Positions 63,288-64,000 of a stretch of 64,000 bases of DNA are shown in pieces; the stretch's first letter is position 1, and every line of letters starts with the position of its first letter. The DNA is from Kamptonema formosum PCC 10802 (lineage in GTDB: Bacteria > Cyanobacteriota > Cyanobacteriia > Cyanobacteriales > Oscillatoriaceae): positions 64,972 through 128,971 of the forward strand of contig NZ_KB235948.1 of NCBI RefSeq assembly GCF_000332335.1, read 5' to 3'. Position numbers and translations under genes: made by a program. Under the pieces are notes generated by a model, which worked only from the letters and a program-made list of their open reading frames with translations, was not told where the DNA came from and did not search any database.

Positions 63288-64000
63288 CGCCAGGAGCGGG
63301 TTTTTTAACCGAGGTACTCTGTGGCAACTATCTCGGGTGAGCCCGCCCCTCCTGGGCGCGCCGGTCCAAGGCATTCCCTGAACTCTTCCCCCATAGCTGC
63401 CTCATTCCACTCAATCAACCGGACGAGATGTAATCTCTCTCCTCTGCCGCCGGAACCAACCCGGCTTCTTTTGAGTATTCTTTTTTACGGATCGGTGTTT
63501 TCCTGCCGGCTGCCCTTCCTTATCCAGCGCGGGTGAGCGTGATGTGCGCTCACCTATGTTACGTTTGATTACTTTACCTTGCGGCCAGCGGGACTGCTTG
63601 TCAAGTTTTATCTAAAATCCGCTTAATATCATGTTTTAAAAGCCGGCGCTGGCAGCCCGAGAGCCGGCAAACACTGCCGTTAAATAACAAATTAATTCTC
63701 CGGAATTTACAAATTTCCCCCACGCCTGACATCTCTTTCCCAGCCATCGAAATGATTGGGATCTCTCGCCTTCATGGCACCTGAGGCCAAACCGGCAGCG
63801 AGTGCGCCCCCACCTCGCTCCTGTGCCAGCCCAGAATCATCTCCCCCCTGCAAGTGTAACTTTTTGTAAAGATATTCCGGACGCCGAAGTGGAGTTGCAG
63901 TAATCAGAACCCAATCCTACAAATTTTTGCTCTGTGAGCGCTAACATGGGTGATGGGTGTCACCCCTCACCCCTTAGGGGAACTGCCACCTGTAACTCTT
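63288..64000. other. right-hand end without a credible gene
   Basis: No supported gene on either strand. The 71-residue frame at 63321-63536 is not family-like. The next gene probably starts beyond the window. Confidence 0.4.

Overview
The window looks like chromosomal DNA from a filamentous cyanobacterium. The evidence is a full-length HetR, a PatX-type small protein with the RGSGR motif, a SigC-type group 2 sigma factor, the cyanobacterial rpmH-rnpA-PH-yidC-jag-DUF177-ycf46 gene order, a three-part PntAA/PntAB/PntB transhydrogenase, a DUF2808 protein, and many short palindromic repeats typical of large filamentous genomes. No genes specific to heterocyst formation (hetP, hetZ, hetC, nif) are seen, so whether it makes heterocysts is open. 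HetR plus PatX also occurs in non-heterocystous filamentous species.

Layout. (1) 1-11.7 kb, minus strand: a tightly packed exopolysaccharide/O-antigen operon. It holds a beta-helix protein, a Wzx-like flippase, two FkbM methyltransferases, two glycosyltransferases, a Wzy-like polymerase, a nucleotide-sugar dehydrogenase, a TIGR04325 methyltransferase and a truncated FkbM-like gene at the window edge. (2) 11.8-14.8 kb: a divergent zinc alcohol dehydrogenase / FAD oxidoreductase pair. (3) 14.9-16.7 kb: patX and hetR. (4) 17-21.2 kb: tRNA-Pro(CGG), lipA, gpsA, sigC. (5) 21.8-24.8 kb, minus strand: three more surface-polysaccharide genes. (6) 24.8-26.9 kb: a graveyard in which block 2 and the downstream end of block 4 are repeated as decayed copies. 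This implies an old duplication of the ADH-FAD-patX-hetR-tRNA-lipA-gpsA-sigC block, followed by loss of about 7 kb from one copy. (7) 26.9-34.3 kb: a dynamin-like GTPase, an actin/Hsp70-fold ATPase and a third unknown protein, recalling SrfC/SrfB. (8) 34.5-43.3 kb, mostly minus strand: a peptidoglycan-binding protein, a small membrane protein, a tandem-hairpin RNA candidate, an SH3 protein, ycf46, and the ribosomal L34/RNase P/YidC cluster. (9) 44.3-47.4 kb: pntAA, pntAB, pntB ending in a strong terminator. (10) 47.6-55.2 kb: accessory region with a His-rich protein, a Uma2 nuclease, a 992-residue coiled-coil/TPR/formylglycine-enzyme-like protein, a RAYT transposase among its likely REP palindromes, an orphan HicB and an SH3 protein with a minisatellite linker. 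(11) 55.2-58.6 kb: a 27-bp palindromic tandem array leading into a bifunctional proline catabolism gene. (12) 59-63.3 kb: a degenerate Ser/Thr kinase fused to VIT and VWA domains, and a pentapeptide-repeat protein.

How the parts connect. HetR and the PatX peptide precursor form a regulator/inhibitor pair within about 1 kb. The polysaccharide genes in blocks 1 and 5 probably build and export surface glycans. The L34-YidC cluster couples ribosome/RNase P synthesis to membrane insertion. Two dispersed repeat families are visible. One has TA-flanked TATAGC ends like IS630-type MITEs. In one case the duplicated block supplies both the empty and the filled insertion site. The other is the GGACAGGCGAGACGCCTGTCC palindrome concentrated around the RAYT gene.
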